This document shows positions 4,814 through 7,445 of a DNA stretch of 7,445 nucleotides, piece by piece. The notes beneath the pieces were generated by a model. That model was not told the origin of the DNA and ran no database searches. It saw nothing but the letters and a program-made list of their open reading frames with translations. Position numbers and translations under genes: made by a program. Position 1 is the first letter of the stretch. Every line of letters begins with the position of its first letter. The stretch is from Thermoprotei archaeon (GTDB lineage Archaea; Thermoproteota; Thermoprotei; Thermofilales; Thermofilaceae): the NCBI GenBank assembly GCA_003649495.1, contig QMRZ01000073.1, positions 1-7,445 on the forward strand, in the 5' to 3' direction.

Positions 4814-5719
4814 CTACCCCAATACCCTCTCCAGGAACCACTCAACTCTGAAAGGCATCAAGTCTTCGTACCTCTGCCCAACCCCTATGTACAGCACTGG
4901 CTTGCCCGTTGCGTACACGAAGCTGAGGGCGGCGCCCCCCTTAGCGTCGGCGTCGACCTTCGTGAGCACAGCTCCATCCACACCCACGTACTCATCGAAC
5001 TTCTTAGCCTGGTCCAGGGCGTCATTGCCGGTGAGCGCGTCTCCGACGAATATCCGGTAATGCGGCTTAACAACTCTGGCTATCTTCCTCACCTCCTCCA
5101 TCAAGTTCACGTCAGTTTGGAGCCTCCCAGCAGTGTCTATAAGCACGACATCCCTCCTACGCCTCCTGGCATAGGCCACCGCGTCATAGGCGACAGCAGC
5201 TGGGTCAGCCCCGTAGCCATGGCCCACAACCTCCGCACCTATCGCCTCTGCATGCTCCCTTAACTGCTCGAGAGCCCCCGCCCTCCACGTGTCTGCCGCC
5301 GCCAGCACCACAGTGAGCCCCCTCTTGATGAGCCGATACCCTATCTTAGCGATAGTAGTTGTCTTGCCGTGCCCATTGGGGCCCACGAACAGTATAATCA
5401 TCGGTCTACCCGCACTACAGGCCCTCACCACTTCTTCCTCCAGGTCGAACCACTTAGCCCTCTCGAAGATTCTCACTAACGCCTCCCTCAGGAGGTTCCT
5501 AGCGGCCTCCCTCCTATCGCCGAAGCGGGGAAAACGCCTCCCCCGGGCTAGTTCCCGGACGAGCCTAGCGACCTCCTCAGCCGCTTCCAAAGCCACGTCA
5601 CACTCTACAAGCCTTAGCGTTATCTCGTACTCCATTTCTTCTAGCTCCTCCTCTGAGAGCTTACTCGTGGATAGGAGATCCACTATCCCCCGCAGCGACC
5701 TCTTAAGCCCCTCAAGCAT
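4814..5719 (-). CDS. ftsY: Signal recognition particle receptor FtsY
   Basis: FtsY is the membrane-associated SRP receptor GTPase that docks ribosome-SRP complexes at SecYE. Counting from ATG 5719 (301 residues), the helical N domain covers about 1-95 and the NG GTPase domain the rest. GTPase motifs are GPNGHGKTTT (113-122), DTWRAGA (143-149), DTAGR (195-199), TKVD (253-256) and GVGQRYEDL (279-287). There is no long acidic A domain, as usual in archaea. GAGGAG (5731-5736) lies 11 nt before ATG 5719. GTG 5731 is an alternative, but it begins on the last base of that ribosome site and would overlap the prefoldin gene by 11 nt. It is the third gene of the conserved unit with eL20 and prefoldin alpha. 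Confidence 0.96.
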   Translation of the reverse strand: MLEGLKRSLRGIVDLLSTSKLSEEELEEMEYEITLRLVECDVALEAAEEVARLVRELARGRRFPRFGDRREAARNLLREALVRIFERAKWFDLEEEVVRACSAGRPMIILFVGPNGHGKTTTIAKIGYRLIKRGLTVVLAAADTWRAGALEQLREHAEAIGAEVVGHGYGADPAAVAYDAVAYARRRRRDVVLIDTAGRLQTDVNLMEEVRKIARVVKPHYRIFVGDALTGNDALDQAKKFDEYVGVDGAVLTKVDADAKGGAALSFVYATGKPVLYIGVGQRYEDLMPFRVEWFLERVLG

Positions 5720-5720
5720 C

Positions 5721-6134
5721 TTACCCGCCACTCCTCGACCTTAGCTCCCTCTCTATCTCCCCCAGCCTGGACACGAGGGATTGGTAGTCGCTCATATGCC
5801 TCTGAAGCAGGTCCCTTAGCTTCTGCTCCCTCTCATCGAGATACTTCCTAGCCTCCTCTATGCTCTTCTCCACGAGAATGTTCGCGCCTATCGTGACTAA
5901 CACCTCACTCTTGCCCGATATCCTAGTCCTCACATACACCCCAGCCCCTATGGGGACCAGGAGCTCCTCGCCCTCCTCCACGATCTCCAGCTCCTCCAAT
6001 GCGCTCTTAGCGCTAGCCACTTCATTCAGCGTGGCATTTAGCAGCTCAATCCTCCTCCTCACCTCCTCTACCAGCTGGCTCAGCGCCGTGTACTCAGCGG
6101 CTAGCCGCTCCCTCCTAGACCTCTCCTCGCTCAT
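5721..6134 (-). CDS. pfdA: Prefoldin subunit alpha (GimC)
   Basis: Prefoldin is the hexameric jellyfish-shaped holdase (two alpha, four beta) that passes unfolded proteins to the thermosome. The 137-residue product has the expected plan: an N-terminal coiled-coil helix (about 5-50), the beta-hairpin region with the family signature LLVPIGAGVYVRTRISG and EVLVTIGANILVEKS (58-91), and a C-terminal coiled coil (about 92-133). ATG 6134 is only 2 nt after the upstream ribosomal protein stop, so translation is probably coupled. The stop codon sits beside the ftsY start. The beta subunit is not in the window. Confidence 0.95.
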   Translation of the reverse strand: MSEERSRRERLAAEYTALSQLVEEVRRRIELLNATLNEVASAKSALEELEIVEEGEELLVPIGAGVYVRTRISGKSEVLVTIGANILVEKSIEEARKYLDEREQKLRDLLQRHMSDYQSLVSRLGEIERELRSRSGG

Positions 6135-6136
6135 CC

Positions 6137-6397
6137 TCAGTACACCACTATCCTATCAAGTGATAACAACTCCTTGACGTAGGGCTTGGTGACTTCCTCC
6201 TCGCTTATCTCCTCAACCTTGAGTATCTTTATGTGCGATCTCTTCAGCTTATGCCTCGAGCCCAGCTCGCTATAGACCCTCTCCACAGCGTGCTCCGGCC
6301 TCAGGGCTGGTATCTCCAGCGTGAACTTGCGCCACTCCCCCAGCCTGTAGAGCTTCATCATGCCGCTTATCCTGTAGACCCTCACCTCCCTCCCCAT
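6137..6397 (-). CDS. rpl18a: Large ribosomal subunit protein eL20 (L18Ae/LX)
   Basis: This 86-residue protein matches archaeal LX/eL20: VRVYRISGMMKL, WRKFTLEIPALRPEHAVERVYSELGSRHKLKRSHIKI and the acidic VEEISEEEV. In the large subunit the archaeal protein corresponds to one half of eukaryotic eL20. It heads the typical archaeal cluster LX - prefoldin alpha - ftsY. A TATA-like box 25-32 bp upstream of ATG 6397 implies a leaderless or very short-leader mRNA for the whole unit. Confidence 0.95.
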   Translation of the reverse strand: MGREVRVYRISGMMKLYRLGEWRKFTLEIPALRPEHAVERVYSELGSRHKLKRSHIKILKVEEISEEEVTKPYVKELLSLDRIVVY

Positions 6398-6421
6398 CGC
6401 GGTCAGAGTAGGAGAGCTTCC

Positions 6422-6429
6422 CTTAAAAA
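6422..6429 (-). promoter_or_regulatory. TATA-like box for rpl18a-pfdA-ftsY
   Basis: TTTTTAAG on the minus strand is centred about 28 bp before ATG 6397. It is the same sequence type as the secE box, and shares its T-run with the hairpin that follows the tRNA. Confidence 0.6.
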
Positions 6430-6449
6430 TTGCGCGAGAACTCTTGCGC
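6425..6449 (-). terminator. Hairpin plus T-run after tRNA-Leu
   Basis: On the minus strand GCGC (6446-6449) pairs with GCGC (6432-6435), with AG/CT pairs further in around a tetraloop and one A-C mismatch. AATTTTT (6425-6431) follows. It sits 4 nt after the tRNA CCA end, so it is a plausible terminator of the tRNA transcript. Archaeal termination needs only the T-run; the hairpin may be incidental. Confidence 0.4.
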
Positions 6450-6453
6450 CCAG

Positions 6454-6562
6454 TGGTGCGGGGGCCGGGATTCGAACCCGGGCAGGCCTACGCCAGCGGA
6501 GCCTCAGTCTGGGCCCGGGCAGTGCCGGACCGCCCCCTTTGTCCTAGCTCGGGCACCCCCGC
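6454..6562 (-). tRNA. tRNA-Leu (anticodon GAG) with a 21-nt intron, CCA encoded
   Basis: The acceptor stem is GCGGGGG (6556-6562) with CCCCCGC (6458-6464), discriminator A at 6457 and a genomic CCA (6454-6456). The T arm is CCGGG-TTCGAAT-CCCGG (6465-6481). The long variable arm (about 6482-6495, TGGCGTAGGCCTGC) marks a class II tRNA, and its sequence is that of archaeal tRNA-Leu. The D arm carries CCC...GGG. The anticodon arm is complete only if 6509-6529 is removed: GCGG joins A to form stem GCGGA/TCCGC around loop CTGAGGC, giving anticodon GAG (6503-6505), which reads CUC/CUU leucine codons. The mature tRNA is about 85 nt plus CCA. It lies between the FAU-1-like gene and rpl18a. Confidence 0.93.
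6509..6529 (-). other. tRNA-Leu intron at non-canonical position 30/31
   Basis: These 21 nt interrupt the anticodon stem between positions 30 and 31, not the usual 37/38. The junctions fold into a textbook bulge-helix-bulge: exon GGGC pairs with intron GCCC (4 bp), with 3-nt bulges GG|T and AG|A at the splice sites, and CCGG pairs with CCGG within the intron around the 6-nt loop CACTGC. The archaeal splicing endonuclease would cut after the second base of each bulge. Confidence 0.88.
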
Positions 6563-6583
6563 CACCTTTACTGCATAGGCAGC

Positions 6584-6600
6584 ATTTCAAAAGCCTTTCC
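6584..6600 (-). promoter_or_regulatory. Promoter of tRNA-Leu
   Basis: A purine-rich BRE-like GGAAAGG (6594-6600) precedes CTTTTGAAAT (6584-6593). The box centre is 26-27 bp before the tRNA 5' end at 6562, so the transcript would begin at or within about 2 nt of mature position 1. It lies just after the stop codon of the FAU-1-like gene (6604-6606). Confidence 0.5.
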
Positions 6601-6603
6601 CCC

Positions 6604-7445
6604 TCAGACGTCAAGCTTAGGAAGGCCCGGCTCCCCCCAGCTAGACTCCTCCAGGTTCTCGTAGGCTAGCTCGGCGGCTAGCCGAGCTAGGCTGTCAACA
6701 TCGTGTTCCCTCACCAACTTATCGGCCACCTTAGCGGCCAGCTTCTCGAACTTCTTCACAGCTTCACGGCTAAATACACCCTTTTCGCCAGCCGTGTGGA
6801 GTTCCTCCAGATCTACTATCTTTGCTCCCTCCCCCTGTGTCCACACAACATCTACGTACGCGTCCACGTACCAGACTGAGCTCGGGGGGCAGGGCTCTAT
6901 AGGCGTGTTGATATTAACGTAAACTCCCTTAAGCCTGCCCTCTCCGTCGAAGTATAGGTGGGGAAGCACGTACGAGAAGGGGGCGATGAGGCTCACAGCT
7001 CTATCGCCCTCCTCCTTGGGCAACCCTAGGCCGTCATATGTGCCTCCACCCCTAATCCTCCTCTCAAGCTTGAAGACCGGGGGCTCGCGGGATAGGAGCG
7101 CTGCCCTGCCCTCGATCCTCACGATACCCTCCCCCGGCTTCTCATGGAGCACTGTGAGAAAGGGCCTCCTCAGATCATCCACCAGGCTCCTCAACAGGCG
7201 TCTAGATAGACACCCCATATCACAGCACTCGCAGAAGCCCTCTAGGAGGTCTACTAGCGGCGAGTACCTCTCCCCAGACGCCTTAAGGAGGTGGTGATAC
7301 CTGAGCGTGGGTACCTGCCTACCCCTTATCTCGTCGAGCCTCACCTTATCCTCTAGGGCTAAGGGGATGAATGCCAGCACTTCCCCTTCACTCAGCTTCT
7401 TGGGGGAGCTCAAGGCTTCAGCGCTCTCCTTCACACGCTCTGCCC
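6604..7445 (-). CDS. FAU-1-like RNA-binding / ribonuclease protein, DUF402 C-terminal domain (5' partial)
   Basis: The reading frame is open to the window edge, so the N-terminus is missing; only about 280 residues of a protein usually near 450-470 are seen. The C-terminal half is a clear DUF402 domain: RGGGTYDGLGL, EGDRAVSLIAPFSYVLPHLYFDGEGRLKGVYVNINTPIEP and YVDAYVDVVWTQGEGAKIVDLEEL, then a helical tail. In archaea this arrangement, preceded by an S1-like RNA-binding domain, is the FAU-1 family (AU-rich RNA binding, RNase E/G-like, reported in pre-5S rRNA maturation). The part before DUF402 holds a cysteine cluster, CECCDMGC (about 7210-7233). A GTG at 7434 could be read as a start but would leave the protein without its usual N-terminal half, so I treat the gene as truncated by the window. 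The tRNA-Leu promoter follows its stop directly. Confidence 0.8.
   Translation of the reverse strand, partial: AERVKESAEALSSPKKLSEGEVLAFIPLALEDKVRLDEIRGRQVPTLRYHHLLKASGERYSPLVDLLEGFCECCDMGCLSRRLLRSLVDDLRRPFLTVLHEKPGEGIVRIEGRAALLSREPPVFKLERRIRGGGTYDGLGLPKEEGDRAVSLIAPFSYVLPHLYFDGEGRLKGVYVNINTPIEPCPPSSVWYVDAYVDVVWTQGEGAKIVDLEELHTAGEKGVFSREAVKKFEKLAAKVADKLVREHDVDSLARLAAELAYENLEESSWGEPGLPKLDV

Noticed and set aside
4885..5744. Ser- and Arg-rich ORFs overlapping ftsY on both strands
   Set aside because: All GTPase motifs are intact in the ftsY frame; these are frame shadows.
6509..6530. Alternative tRNA splice site at 29/30
   Set aside because: The repeated G makes 29/30 sequence-compatible, but the 4-bp helix and 3-nt bulges fit only 30/31.
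5860..6669. Plus-strand ORFs opposite pfdA, rpl18a and the tRNA
   Set aside because: Shadows of recognised genes; parts of them run through the tRNA sequence.
1..7445. CRISPR arrays, insertion sequences, attachment sites, origin repeats
   Set aside because: No regularly spaced repeats, transposase-like proteins, or terminal inverted repeats with target duplications were seen.

Overview
The window reads as a compact, GC-rich chromosome segment from a hyperthermophilic archaeon, most likely a member of the Thermoproteota (Crenarchaeota, Thermoprotei). The evidence is the archaeal 16S rRNA 5' end with very GC-rich helices, archaeal-type Spt5, Sec61-gamma-like SecE, prefoldin alpha, eL20 (LX), FtsY and FAU-1-like genes, BRE/TATA promoters placed about 25-29 bp upstream of start codons, and a tRNA-Leu with a short bulge-helix-bulge intron at a non-canonical site. 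I cannot name a genus.

Layout. All genes but one are on the minus strand, so it is easiest to read from right to left. At the right edge is the C-terminal part of a FAU-1-like protein (S1/DUF402 RNA-binding family), cut by the window. Next come an intron-containing tRNA-Leu(GAG) and the classic archaeal cluster rpl18a/LX - prefoldin alpha - ftsY, tightly packed (a 2-nt gap, then a junction where the ftsY start codon touches or overlaps the prefoldin stop). After that come argF (ornithine carbamoyltransferase), the secE-spt5 pair, and a UbiD-family decarboxylase that is probably the archaeal mevalonate-pathway enzyme. The only plus-strand gene is a 123-residue protein I do not recognise. It converges on the UbiD gene with a 44-nt overlap and diverges from a gene for a degenerate TtuA/CTU1-like tRNA-thiolation-type protein that has lost its PP-loop. 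The left end is the 16S rRNA 5' region with a leader of about 210 nt containing strong hairpins.

Regulation. TATA-like boxes can be placed for nearly every transcription unit. For rpl18a, argF, secE and the plus-strand orphan they predict leaderless or nearly leaderless mRNAs. Several boxes directly abut or overlap the preceding gene: the rRNA promoter lies inside the last codons of the degenerate TtuA-like gene, and the rpl18a TATA box is also the T-run behind a hairpin downstream of the tRNA. The pre-tRNA is predicted to start within 1-2 nt of the mature 5' end.

Functionally the window is mostly core information processing (rRNA, tRNA, ribosomal protein, Spt5), protein targeting and export (FtsY, SecE), folding (prefoldin), and two metabolic genes (argF, ubiD). 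No mobile element or CRISPR array was seen. The points of most interest are the degenerate TtuA-like paralogue at the head of the rRNA operon, the promoter embedded in it, the non-canonical tRNA intron, the frame oddity at the UbiD start, and a SecE with an apparent second membrane segment.
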